NCBI GenBank assembly: GCA_945875635.1
Contig: CAMCLD010000016.1
Coordinates: 1 to 45,673, forward strand
Direction: 5' to 3'
Length of the DNA: 45,673 nucleotides
DNA from: an uncultured Prevotella sp.
GTDB lineage: Bacteria > Bacteroidota > Bacteroidia > Bacteroidales > Bacteroidaceae
Position 1 is the first letter of the stretch; each line of letters opens with the position of its first letter. The notes beneath the pieces are model-generated. The model saw only the letters and a program-made list of their open reading frames with translations, was not told the DNA's origin and made no database searches. Positions 9,040 to 16,531 of the stretch are shown piece by piece. The position numbers and the translations under genes are program-made.

Positions 9040-9721
9040 CCTTTCCTTCGTATGTGTTTACAACAATCGTAACCGTGTCATGTTCCTTGACGCTTTCCAC
9101 AGGGACACTGACATAGAGTCTTGAACTATAATACTCCGGCACTCCACCCTGGTCGTGATACAGAGTAAGTGTCACGCTGTCACCTGTCCGATTCATAATC
9201 ATACCTATGGTATGGCGAGAGTCAATGCCTTCCTCTACTCCCGTCATGAGATACAGTCCAAGGTTTATATATCTGCCATTGTTGCTCAACCATGCACTTT
9301 CAAACCTCACAGGGTCTGTCTTCATGTCATCTCCATCAGCCATTGCATGAGGTTCAAGAACCATTACTCTTGAAACAGTGACAGGCTCAACGGCATTGCC
9401 CTCACCTATCTTATAATAAAGTAATGCCCTGTATGTACTGTCAGCCGTTGTTGCCCATTCACATTCCAGAGCAGGACTCAGCAACAAATCCACACCATCG
9501 TCCGTAGTTGCCGACACAAACATCTTAGCCGGTGCGGTACGAGCCTCTACAAAGTCTGCCTTGAGATACGACAGTTCACCATCGCCTGTATCATATCCCT
9601 CTCTGGAACATGACAGCAACATTGTCGTCACGAACAATATAGATAGAAATATTGAGGATGTTGAATGTTGAATATTGATGACTGATGACTGATGACTGAT
9701 TATTGATTTTTCAACCTTCAA
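9002..9721 (-). CDS. NigD-like lipoprotein with unclear start
   Basis: A lipobox-like LLSC precedes SREGYDTGDGELSYLKADF, a pattern I associate with NigD-like lipoproteins of Bacteroidales, whose function is unknown. Two beta-rich halves follow to the C-terminus. No ATG precedes the hydrophobic signal; the only in-frame ATG lies four codons before the lipobox Cys, too late. The frame stays open upstream to 9865 through a 27-bp DNA repeat encoding KGFNGLKGL units. I chose the TTG at 9721, which gives KVEK before the hydrophobic stretch; TTG at 9865 or a rare codon are alternatives. It overlaps the aldolase gene at its 3' end and follows the acyltransferase gene. The start, and perhaps expression, may have been altered by the repeat. 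Confidence 0.6.
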   Translation of the reverse strand: MKVEKSIISHQSSVINIQHSTSSIFLSILFVTTMLLSCSREGYDTGDGELSYLKADFVEARTAPAKMFVSATTDDGVDLLLSPALECEWATTADSTYRALLYYKIGEGNAVEPVTVSRVMVLEPHAMADGDDMKTDPVRFESAWLSNNGRYINLGLYLMTGVEEGIDSRHTIGMIMNRTGDSVTLTLYHDQGGVPEYYSSRLYVSVPVESVKEHDTVTIVVNTYEGKVTRTFPISLQAH

Positions 9722-9905
9722 ATTCTTCAAACCATTAAAACCTTTCAAGCCCTTTAAACCATTAAAACCTTTCAAACCCTTTAAACCATTAAAACCTTTC
9801 AAACTCTTTAAACCCTTTAAACCATTAAAACCTTTCAAATCCTTTAAACCATTAAAACCTTTCAAATCCTTTAAACCTTTAAACTATTAAACTATTAAAC
9901 AAAGG
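9664..9905 (-). repeat. tandem repeats: ATGACTG units and a 27-bp AAAGGTTTTAATGG unit
   Basis: About 9676-9699 has three TGACTGA units. From about 9720 to 9890 a unit of roughly 27 bp (AAACCATTAAAACCTTTCAA on the plus strand) occurs about five times with 9- to 18-bp variants. On the minus strand it is an open frame encoding KGFNGLKGL repeats. The plus strand has only one G in roughly 180 bases. Confidence 0.9.
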
Positions 9906-11027
9906 ATTGGCATACATCACCAGCAACCTCTCCCTAAGATACTCTTCATCCTTGTCAGGAATATCTATTTTTGTAAGTTGTCCATCAATGTATCTCATGA
10001 ATGTCTCTTCCTCCTCCTTTGTGAACTTGTCAGAATAGTCGGTATCACCAAGCTTATGGGCAGCTACATAATTGTTGGCATATAACCTGTAGGAAGAGAA
10101 TATCCTTTTGTCAATCTCCTCGGCAAGAGCATTGAACAACTCTGTCTTTGGCAACGTGGAGCCAATGCTCTCAAGCCAGTCGTCAACACACGGGGCACAG
10201 TGGTAATGTATTCTGCCTTTGAAACCCATTATGCCAACCCGCATACTTTCCACGTCATCCTGTGGACTCTTCTTCCAACCCTCAACATCACGCTTGAGTT
10301 GGAACTCGCGAGCCTTCAGATAGTCGCATGGATCATATTCATAAGATATGGCAAGCGGAACGATGTGCATCTGTTTCAGACTTTCTATCGGGTTGCGGTC
10401 GCCACCCATCGCCATCATCTTAAGCACAGAAGGCTGCGTTCTGTCGTCAGAATCCTTTGCCCTACCCTCTCGCTGGGCAATCCAGATATTGTCGTTCTTG
10501 TCAGAAATAACAAGATGCATGTATTCCGACAGCCTCTTGCTTGCCATGAGCATCTGCCTTGGTTGCAGACTTCTCTCCACGATGAAAGACTTGTTCACCC
10601 TGACCAAATCCCTTACCCAAGGCAGTGACAGCAGGTTGTCGCCTATGGCAATCTCGCATGTCGTAGTGAAGCCATTGTCTATGAGCATCTTGTCGAGAAG
10701 AGCTGAGTCGAGTACGATGTCCCTGTGGTTGCTCACGAAAGTATATCTCTTGCCACTGTCGATGGCTGAGGCATCCATGTCGCATCCATGGCTCGCCTTT
10801 GCCAACAGCTGTTCAAGGAAAGGATAGCATAAGGCTTTCTGGAACTCAAGATTTGTCCGGCACCTATGCATCATGCCAGCTATTGTCTGCATGTCAACGC
10901 CAGGATAGAGATAAGTCAGAACCTTGCGAAACTGCTCAGAAGCAAGCAGCCTGTCGTAAACAGCGGGAAGTTCCGAAGGGTTGAACGGCCTTATCTCGTC
11001 GAACTGAGAATAGTTATCTGTTGCCAT
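9879..11027 (-). CDS. 1-acylglycerol-3-phosphate acyltransferase-like protein
   Basis: The 382-residue protein has the block order of the PlsB/PlsC acyltransferase family. SNHRDIVLD at 99-107 is block I; its spacing is His101-x5-Asp107 rather than the usual H-x4-D. FIVERSL (148-154) and QREGRAKDSD (185-194) resemble blocks II and III, and VPLAISYE later resembles block IV. There is no clear membrane segment. Members move acyl groups to glycerol phosphates or related acceptors at the inner-membrane face. The gene lies 47 bp downstream of ddl and is probably co-transcribed with it. The exact acceptor is unknown. Confidence 0.75.
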   Translation of the reverse strand: MATDNYSQFDEIRPFNPSELPAVYDRLLASEQFRKVLTYLYPGVDMQTIAGMMHRCRTNLEFQKALCYPFLEQLLAKASHGCDMDASAIDSGKRYTFVSNHRDIVLDSALLDKMLIDNGFTTTCEIAIGDNLLSLPWVRDLVRVNKSFIVERSLQPRQMLMASKRLSEYMHLVISDKNDNIWIAQREGRAKDSDDRTQPSVLKMMAMGGDRNPIESLKQMHIVPLAISYEYDPCDYLKAREFQLKRDVEGWKKSPQDDVESMRVGIMGFKGRIHYHCAPCVDDWLESIGSTLPKTELFNALAEEIDKRIFSSYRLYANNYVAAHKLGDTDYSDKFTKEEEETFMRYIDGQLTKIDIPDKDEEYLRERLLVMYANPLFNSLIV

Positions 11028-11074
11028 AAGTCTGTCGTGTTAAAGGTTGAAAAAAGTGGAACAACCGCTTCTGC

Positions 11075-12097
11075 TCAGAACTGGTTCTCTACAATATCTG
11101 TAAGGACATCCTTTATGTCAAGTCCTGCCGCCCTCACCTGTTGCGGAATAAAACTTGTGGCTGTCATGCCCGGAGTGGTGTTCACCTCAAGCATCATAAT
11201 CTTGTCACCTCCATTCTCATCCTTGCCTATTATATAATCTATGCGCAATATTCCATTGGCATGCAGCAAGTCATAAATGCGACTCGTTTCGTCTGCCACT
11301 TTCCTTGCCACGTCATCGCTGAGCCTGGCAGGGGTTATCTCCTGTACCTGACCATTGTATTTCGCATCATAGTCAAAGAACTCATTGCTGGTCACTACCT
11401 CTGTAGCTGGCAGCACCACTGATTTCTCCCTTGTCTTGTAAACGCCTATTGATATCTCGGTGCCTTCCATGAAACTCTCAATCATCACCTCATCGCTTTC
11501 CATGAAGGCAAGGCGGAGAGCTGGTGCCAACTGGTCTATGTTCTTCACCTTCGACACTCCGAAACTGCTTCCATCAGCTGAAGGCTTTACGAAACATGGC
11601 ATCCCAATCTCATCCATAACCCTCTGCTCGTCGAGTGTCTCCTCCTCGCCTCTTCTGAGCAGGATGCTTGGAGCCACGTTGACACCAAATCCACGCAAGT
11701 AATTGTTAAGGACATATTTGTTGAATGTCATTGCCTCAACAAGTACGCTGCTGGTGGAGTATGGCATGTTGATAAGGTCGAAATATCCCTGCATGATACC
11801 GTTCTCGCCGGGAGTGCCGTGTATTGTTATATAAGCATAGTCGAAAAGTCTCATCTTGCCATTCTCCATGAATGAGAAATCATTCTTGTCAATGACGGCT
11901 ATGCTCCCGTCGGCAAGGTTGACATGCCAGTCTGTCCCTTTCACATCCACGACATACACGTTATATCTGTCCTTGTCGAAGAAGGAATACAGTCCCTGTG
12001 CTGAGCGGAGGGACACATCATGCTCGGAGGAGTCTCCTCCACATACTATAGCAATAGTCCTTTTATTGTTGTTCACCGAATTCTTGTTCAATTTCAT
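11075..12097 (-). CDS. ddl: D-alanine--D-alanine ligase
   Basis: The 340-residue ATP-grasp enzyme joins two D-alanines for the end of the peptidoglycan stem peptide in the cytoplasm. Visible motifs are CGGDSSEHDVS (19-29), ITIHGTPGENG (about 91-101), KPSADGSSFGVSKV in the ATP-grasp region, and EVNTTPGMT near the C-terminus with metal-binding Glu and Asn. Length and motif order are normal for Ddl. It lies between rluD (separated by a repeat-filled gap) and an acyltransferase gene on the same strand. The product feeds MurF, which is encoded further along the window. Confidence 0.96.
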   Translation of the reverse strand: MKLNKNSVNNNKRTIAIVCGGDSSEHDVSLRSAQGLYSFFDKDRYNVYVVDVKGTDWHVNLADGSIAVIDKNDFSFMENGKMRLFDYAYITIHGTPGENGIMQGYFDLINMPYSTSSVLVEAMTFNKYVLNNYLRGFGVNVAPSILLRRGEEETLDEQRVMDEIGMPCFVKPSADGSSFGVSKVKNIDQLAPALRLAFMESDEVMIESFMEGTEISIGVYKTREKSVVLPATEVVTSNEFFDYDAKYNGQVQEITPARLSDDVARKVADETSRIYDLLHANGILRIDYIIGKDENGGDKIMMLEVNTTPGMTATSFIPQQVRAAGLDIKDVLTDIVENQF

Positions 12098-12114
12098 ATT
12101 TTTATATTTTAATT

Positions 12115-12197
12115 AAGTTGACGAGTTGACAAGTCAACAAGTTAACAAGTTAATACTATTTTTAGGTGTCAGGTCTTAAGGTGTCAGGTCTTAAGGT
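12115..12197. repeat. composite intergenic repeat (families A and B) between rluD and ddl
   Basis: TTGACGAGTTGACAAGTCAA and further GTTAACAAGTTAA words (about 12118-12152) are followed by two tandem GTGTCAGGTCTTAAGG units (about 12165-12196). It is the longest copy of the element seen at 5344 and 28408. It fills nearly all of the rluD-ddl spacer. Confidence 0.85.
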
Positions 12198-13243
12198 CCC
12201 ATGTACCGACGCCACTTGCTTATCAGTTCCTCCATGTCGTTAGGCAAAGGGACAGAAAAGTCAAGTTGCCTTCCGTCAGCAGGATGTACGAAGCCCAATG
12301 ACCTTGCATGCAAAGCCTGCCGTGGACATATTGCCATGCAATTATTTATGAAAGCCTTGTAAGAGCTGCTCCTCTCTCCCCTGATAATCTCACACCCTCC
12401 GTATCTCTCGTCACTGAAGAGTGGATGCCCCAGGTGTTTCATGTGAGCCCTAATCTGGTGGGTACGCCCTGTCTCCAGACGGCATTCCACGAGTGTGACA
12501 TATCCAAACCTCTCCATCACCTTGTAATGTGTGACAGCACTCTTGCCTATCTCGCTGTCGGGAGGGAACACTGCCATGCGCAACCTGTCTTTCGGGTCTC
12601 TGCCTATGTTTCCTTCTATACGTCCCTCGTCTTCCACAAAGTTGCCCCATACCAACGCAAGATAGCTGCGGTGTGTCGTCTTGTTGAAGAACTGGGCACC
12701 AAGACCGGCTTTTGCCTCTGGGGTCTTGGCAACGACGAGAAGACCGCTGGTGTCTTTGTCTATGCGATGTACAAGTCCCACTTCAGGATTGTCAGGGTCA
12801 TAGCTCTCCACATTCCGCATATGCCATGCCACAGCGTTTACCAGTGTGCCATGGAAATTTCCCACACCGGGATGCACCACCATGCCGGCAGGCTTGTTCA
12901 CGACCATCACCTCGTCGTCCTCATAGACAATATCCAAAGGTATGTCCTCTGGCTGTATCGACGTGTCGTGCCTTGGAGTATCGAGCATCAACGTCACTGC
13001 ATCGCCGGGCTTCACCTTGTAATTGCTTTTCACGGGCTTACCGTTAACATGGATGAAACCGGCATCGGCAGCTTTCTGTATCCTGTTCCTGCTGGAATGC
13101 TGCAAATGCTCGAACAAGAACTTATCTACACGCATGGGCTCCTGCCCCTTATCGGCATCTATGCGGAAGTGTTCAAAGAGCTGCGTGGCATCGTCCTCTA
13201 TGTCTTCTATATCGTCAACGAGAATGTCATCGTCAGAAATCAT
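12191..13243 (-). CDS. rluD: 23S rRNA pseudouridine synthase, RluD type
   Basis: The 350-residue protein (from ATG 13243) has an acidic N-terminus, an S4 RNA-binding domain (RVDKFLFEHL at 38-47 to about 90) and a RluA/RluD catalytic domain. GLVHRIDKDTSG at 156-167 carries the catalytic Asp162. It isomerises uridines in large-subunit rRNA. A GTG at 13285 overlaps the upstream stop codon by four bases (GTGA) and would add 14 residues; I prefer the ATG because the extra residues have no family counterpart, but coupling to the PASTA gene makes the GTG possible. It belongs to the PASTA-rluD-ddl transcription unit. Confidence 0.93.
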   Translation of the reverse strand: MISDDDILVDDIEDIEDDATQLFEHFRIDADKGQEPMRVDKFLFEHLQHSSRNRIQKAADAGFIHVNGKPVKSNYKVKPGDAVTLMLDTPRHDTSIQPEDIPLDIVYEDDEVMVVNKPAGMVVHPGVGNFHGTLVNAVAWHMRNVESYDPDNPEVGLVHRIDKDTSGLLVVAKTPEAKAGLGAQFFNKTTHRSYLALVWGNFVEDEGRIEGNIGRDPKDRLRMAVFPPDSEIGKSAVTHYKVMERFGYVTLVECRLETGRTHQIRAHMKHLGHPLFSDERYGGCEIIRGERSSSYKAFINNCMAICPRQALHARSLGFVHPADGRQLDFSVPLPNDMEELISKWRRYMGP

Positions 13244-13281
13244 AATTCCCAATTTGTTTCCACTTTCTAAGGAGCGGCGTT

Positions 13282-13962
13282 TCACAATTCATTACCCTCA
13301 CCATCTACGAGTACTTCCACTTCCTCATAATCATAAACCGGCACGTCAACCTCCCTCTGCTCGATTTCCACGTCACTGTCGTCAAACATTATGGAGTCGG
13401 CCTCTCCTCTCAGTCCATTTCCAATTACAAGCTGTATCTTGTCAGACACATACACCCGGTCGCCATATTTAACCTGCCTTCCGTTAGCCTTGATGGAGTA
13501 TATCCAGTCTTTCTCACCTGGTATGTATTCTGGTTCCACCATGTTGAAACCAGCAGAAAGCATCATGGAACGAACCTCACGCCATGAACCATTGTCTATG
13601 ACATCGGGAATGGTGAGCATCGGCGGATGGGCAGCATTGACAGTGACATACACCACATAGCCACCTTTCACACGCTTGCCAGACTTGGGGTTCTGGGCGA
13701 GAATGCAGTCCGGAGGGAGCTTGGCATCATAGCCGGAATCGTTTACCGCAACCTGCAAGCCAATGCTTTCAAGCTTGTCCTTGGCATCGTCAAGCTGCAT
13801 CTTCTCTATGTTCGGAACCACCACAGACTCTCCATGGTGCGTGTAATAGTCAATACCCCATTTCACTCCTATGCAGATCCATATGACAACTATTACAGCT
13901 GCCAACGCATTTCCCCACACATAAGGACTGGCTATTTTGTTCAGAAAGTTTTTATTTGCCAT
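13282..13962 (-). CDS. membrane-anchored PASTA-domain protein
   Basis: The 226-residue protein has one membrane span at about 17-37 and an outward C-terminal part. Two PASTA-like modules are visible: VVVPNIEKMQLDDAKDKLESIG (from about 47; key residues VP-N and A-x-L) ending with Q-P-x-G-type QNPKSG, and IPDVIDNGSWREVRSMML from about 117. The tail is acidic. PASTA domains bind peptidoglycan or muropeptides, but here no kinase or transpeptidase domain is fused. Standalone PASTA proteins upstream of rluD are, from memory, usual in Bacteroidetes. It heads the operon with rluD and ddl and has a clear promoter. Confidence 0.88.
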   Translation of the reverse strand: MANKNFLNKIASPYVWGNALAAVIVVIWICIGVKWGIDYYTHHGESVVVPNIEKMQLDDAKDKLESIGLQVAVNDSGYDAKLPPDCILAQNPKSGKRVKGGYVVYVTVNAAHPPMLTIPDVIDNGSWREVRSMMLSAGFNMVEPEYIPGEKDWIYSIKANGRQVKYGDRVYVSDKIQLVIGNGLRGEADSIMFDDSDVEIEQREVDVPVYDYEEVEVLVDGEGNEL

Positions 13963-14033
13963 AATGGTTATCGTTGTTCTTGTTTAGCAATCTCCTGCCG
14001 GCATGTCATCCGCCACAGAGCGATATCTGCCTA

Positions 14034-14065
14034 CAAAAGTATATAAAAAAACGGAAAGAAGCAAA
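14034..14065 (-). promoter_or_regulatory. promoter of the PASTA-rluD-ddl operon
   Basis: On the minus strand TTTG (14065-14062), 20 nt, then TACTTTTG (14041-14034), a near-perfect Bacteroidetes promoter. The -33 part sits inside the loop of the rpmH terminator hairpin. Confidence 0.65.
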
Positions 14066-14091
14066 GGTTATCCTCTACTTCTTTCCGTTTT
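14044..14091 (-). terminator. terminator of rpmH
   Basis: CGGAAAGAAG (14052-14061) pairs exactly with CTTCTTTCCG (14078-14087), extended by A/T pairs. On the minus strand the stem is followed by a run of seven T. It lies 30 bp after the rpmH stop codon. Confidence 0.75.
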
Positions 14092-14116
14092 CGCTCAATA
14101 ATCTCCCTGTTATGGG

Positions 14117-14272
14117 TTATTTGCCATGATGTTCGTCAGAAACAGTAAGTTTCTTGCGACCCTTGGCGCGACGAGATGCCAATACGCGACGACCGTTCTT
14201 TGTCGCCATTCTCTCACGAAAACCGTGCTTGTTAGCCCTTCTTCTGTTGTGCGGCTGGAATGTTCTTTTCAT
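14117..14272 (-). CDS. rpmH: 50S ribosomal protein L34
   Basis: A 51-codon gene with the classical L34 sequence: start [20 protein letters not shown], then [20 protein letters not shown] and [12 protein letters not shown]34 is a small, very basic protein of the large ribosomal subunit. It has its own promoter and terminator and stands apart from the PASTA-rluD-ddl unit. rnpA and dnaA, the usual neighbours in many other bacteria, are not here. Confidence 0.98.
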   Translation of the reverse strand: MKRTFQPHNRRRANKHGFRERMATKNGRRVLASRRAKGRKKLTVSDEHHGK

Positions 14273-14359
14273 CGTTCTATATTATTTGTTATTGTTTTTT
14301 ACACCTAAAAAAGGAGCGGACAAATTGCCATGAGAAGACTATTCCACTCTTATTTGGGG

Positions 14360-14392
14360 TGCAAAATTACTTATTTTTTTTGTAACAACCAA
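14360..14392 (-). promoter_or_regulatory. promoter of rpmH
   Basis: On the minus strand a TTG (14392-14390 region) is followed after about 20 nt by TAATTTTG (near 14369-14362), matching the Bacteroidetes consensus. It lies about 90 nt before the rpmH start codon. Confidence 0.6.
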
Positions 14393-14408
14393 GAAATAAG
14401 ACATTTTT

Positions 14409-14521
14409 TTTGTATTGTCTTCGACTTCCACTACCTTTGGATAAAGTAGGATGCGCCTCAACAATAAATATAAAAAAATGCCTTTTTTATTTTGTATTGT
14501 CTTCGACTTTCACTACCTTTG
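14409..14521 (+). promoter_or_regulatory. duplicated promoter of efp
   Basis: Two nearly identical promoters lie 82 bp apart. Copy 1: TTTG 14409-14412, 19 nt, TACCTTTG 14432-14439. Copy 2: TTTG 14491-14494, 19 nt, TACCTTTG 14514-14521. The 19-nt spacers (ATTGTCTTCGACTT-C-CAC) differ at one base. Both point at efp. Confidence 0.75.
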
Positions 14522-14598
14522 CACCTGTTTTTGATATATCCATCTGATAAGATGGGATTTATACTCATGAAAACAAACATTCAATAATAATACAAGTT

Positions 14599-15165
14599 AT
14601 GATAAAATCACAAGACATCAAGAAAGGAACTTGCATCCGAATGGATGGCAAGCTCTACTTCTGCATTGACTTCCTGCACGTTAAGCCAGGCAAGGGAAAC
14701 ACCATCATGCGCACAACACTTAAGGACGTGGTAAGCGGCAGGGTTCTCGAAAAGAGATTCAACATCGGCGAAGCTCTTGAGGACGTTCGCGTTGAACGCC
14801 GTCCATATCAGTTCCTATACATGGAAGGTTCTGACTACATCTTCATGAACCAGGAAACATTCGACCAGATTCCAATTGCCAAGGAACTCATCACTGGTGT
14901 TGAATACATGAAAGAGAGCGACATCGTGGAAGTGGTAAGCGATGCTGACACAGAAACTATACTCTATGCTGAGATGCCTGTGAAGACAGTATTGCGCATC
15001 ACACACTCAGAGCCTGGCATAAAGGGCGACACCGCTACAAATGCCACTAAGCCAGCTACTCTTGAGACTGGCGTGGAGATTCGCGTGCCACTGTTCATAA
15101 ACGAAGGTGAGCTGGTACAGGTTGACACACGCGATGGCAGCTACCTGCAGAGGGTAAAGGAATAA
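14599..15165 (+). CDS. efp: translation elongation factor P
   Basis: The 188-residue protein has the three-domain EF-P length. The N-terminal loop HVKPGKGNT (27-35) has Lys32 at the tip, the position that is modified in many bacteria. RTTLKDVVSGRVLEKRF and the C-terminal GVEIRVPLFINEGE-x-VQVDTRDGSYLQR region are typical EF-P. It relieves ribosome stalling at polyproline. It is a single-gene unit with a duplicated promoter and a strong terminator. No modifying enzyme is seen nearby. Confidence 0.97.
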   Translation: MIKSQDIKKGTCIRMDGKLYFCIDFLHVKPGKGNTIMRTTLKDVVSGRVLEKRFNIGEALEDVRVERRPYQFLYMEGSDYIFMNQETFDQIPIAKELITGVEYMKESDIVEVVSDADTETILYAEMPVKTVLRITHSEPGIKGDTATNATKPATLETGVEIRVPLFINEGELVQVDTRDGSYLQRVKE

Positions 15166-15189
15166 TTTTCCTTCAATAATATTGAAAAC

Positions 15190-15240
15190 AAGGGATTCAT
15201 CCTTCCTAAATTCACATGGAAGGATGAATCCCTTCTGTTT
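15190..15240 (+). terminator. rho-independent terminator of efp
   Basis: AAGGGATTCATCCTTCC (15190-15206) pairs perfectly over 17 bp with GGAAGGATGAATCCCTT (15218-15234) around an 11-nt loop, followed by CTGTTTT. Confidence 0.85.
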
Positions 15241-15446
15241 TAAATGGCTCAGATACAGGCACTACGCATCTCAACGAAGACTGCTGCCATGCCAACAAGA
15301 CAACAATGTGCAGCATCCTCTACATACAGACTAAAATACAGTCCATCTTTCAGCTGTGCCGCAACAACGTGAAGACCAACTTCAAAGAAAGTGATGGTGG
15401 AAAAGGTGAAGATTTTGGGGAAACAGCTATTTTGATGCTTGAAAAT
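15241..15446. other. spacer without a supported gene; 17-bp direct repeat
   Basis: No convincing gene is seen between the efp terminator and the next promoter. A direct repeat TGAA-ATTTTGGGGAAA occurs at 15407-15423 and 15440-15456, one mismatch apart; the second copy holds the -33 element of the next promoter. Short frames here (for example 15249-15515 minus) lack family features. Confidence 0.5.
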
Positions 15447-15476
15447 TTTGGGGAAAGAAGAAAAGTCGTATCTTTG
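15447..15476 (+). promoter_or_regulatory. promoter of the glycosyltransferase-radC unit
   Basis: TTTG at 15447-15450, 18 nt, then TATCTTTG at 15469-15476. The start codon is at 15515. Confidence 0.65.
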
Positions 15477-15514
15477 CATAAGATTAACCGCCTTCTGGCA
15501 TAAGACATACAACA

Positions 15515-16531
15515 ATGAAATATTCTATAATAGTACCTGTTTACAACAGACCTGACGAGGTAGAAGAATTGCTTCAGAGCCTTACCTGCCAGACACTGAA
15601 GGATTTCGAGGTCATCATAGTAGAGGATGGCAGTGCCAAGCCATGCGAGAAAGAATGTGCCGGCTTCAGCAACCAACTCGACATACATTATTATTATAAG
15701 GAGAACAGCGGACCGGGACAAAGCCGCAACTATGGAGCAGAACGGGCAAAAGGAGAATACATCATAGTGCTCGACTCCGATGTAGTGCTTCCAAAAGACT
15801 ATCTGCTTGCAATAGATGAGGAACTGAAACGGCAGCCTTCCGACGCCTTCGGTGGACCAGACAGGTCGCACCCTTCGTTCACCAATGTCCAAAAAGCCAT
15901 CAGCTACAGCATGACAAGCTTTTTCACTACAGGAGGAATACGCGGAGGGAAGAAGAAGCTCGACAAGTTCTACCCGCGCTCTTTCAACATGGGGATAAGG
16001 CGGGATGTATATTCGCAACTGGGAGGATTCTCAAACATGCGCTTCGGAGAGGACATCGATTTCAGCATCCGCATCTTCAAGGCAGGATGCAAATGCAGGC
16101 TGTTTCCCGAGGCATGGGTGTGGCACAAAAGGCGTACCGACCTGCGCAAGTTCTTCAGACAGGTCTTCAACAGTGGCATAGCACGCATAAGCCTGTACAA
16201 GAAATATCCGGAATCTCTCAAGCTGGTGCATATGATGCCAATGGTATTCACCCTCGGTGTGGCAGCATGGATTATAATGCTCATAGTGGGCATAGCGGTG
16301 CCATGCGTATGGGTGGCAGCCATCCCTACAGCCATCGTCTTTCTGTGGGCAGCCCTCATAGGCGTTGATGCAACAGTAAAGAACCACAACAGCACTGTTG
16401 GTGTTCTCTCCGTGGCAGCGGCATTCACGCAACTAATCGGCTACGGACTCGGATTCATCTCTGCTTGGTGGAAGAGATGCGTAATGGGGAAAGACGAGTA
16501 TTCCGCATTCAAAAATACTTTCTACAAATGA
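15515..16531 (+). CDS. GT2-family glycosyltransferase with C-terminal membrane anchor
   Basis: The 338-residue protein starts with SIIVPVYNRPDEVEELLQSL, the GT2 nucleotide-binding strand. LDSDV at 86-90 is the metal-binding DxD; GEDIDFSIRI (178-187) provides the ED motif, and WHKRRTDLRKFFRQ (203-216) resembles the W-x-RR-like acceptor/product region. Three hydrophobic segments between about 243 and 315 anchor it in the inner membrane. It likely adds a sugar to a lipid-linked or surface glycan from the cytoplasmic side. Its stop codon overlaps the radC start (ATGA). Donor and acceptor are unknown. Confidence 0.9.
   Translation: MKYSIIVPVYNRPDEVEELLQSLTCQTLKDFEVIIVEDGSAKPCEKECAGFSNQLDIHYYYKENSGPGQSRNYGAERAKGEYIIVLDSDVVLPKDYLLAIDEELKRQPSDAFGGPDRSHPSFTNVQKAISYSMTSFFTTGGIRGGKKKLDKFYPRSFNMGIRRDVYSQLGGFSNMRFGEDIDFSIRIFKAGCKCRLFPEAWVWHKRRTDLRKFFRQVFNSGIARISLYKKYPESLKLVHMMPMVFTLGVAAWIIMLIVGIAVPCVWVAAIPTAIVFLWAALIGVDATVKNHNSTVGVLSVAAAFTQLIGYGLGFISAWWKRCVMGKDEYSAFKNTFYK

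Noticed and set aside
9720..9890. Tandem units as a CRISPR array
   Set aside because: Units are contiguous with no unique spacers, and no cas gene is present.
12308..13270. 320-codon open frame on the plus strand
   Set aside because: Antisense to rluD, which has all catalytic motifs.
15249..15515. 88-codon minus-strand frame in the efp-glycosyltransferase spacer
   Set aside because: It runs through the promoter and direct repeats, has no start context and no recognisable domain.
16465..16527. Earlier in-frame start for radC
   Set aside because: It overlaps the glycosyltransferase by 67 bp and adds residues unlike RadC; ATG 16528 fits the family start and the ATGA coupling.
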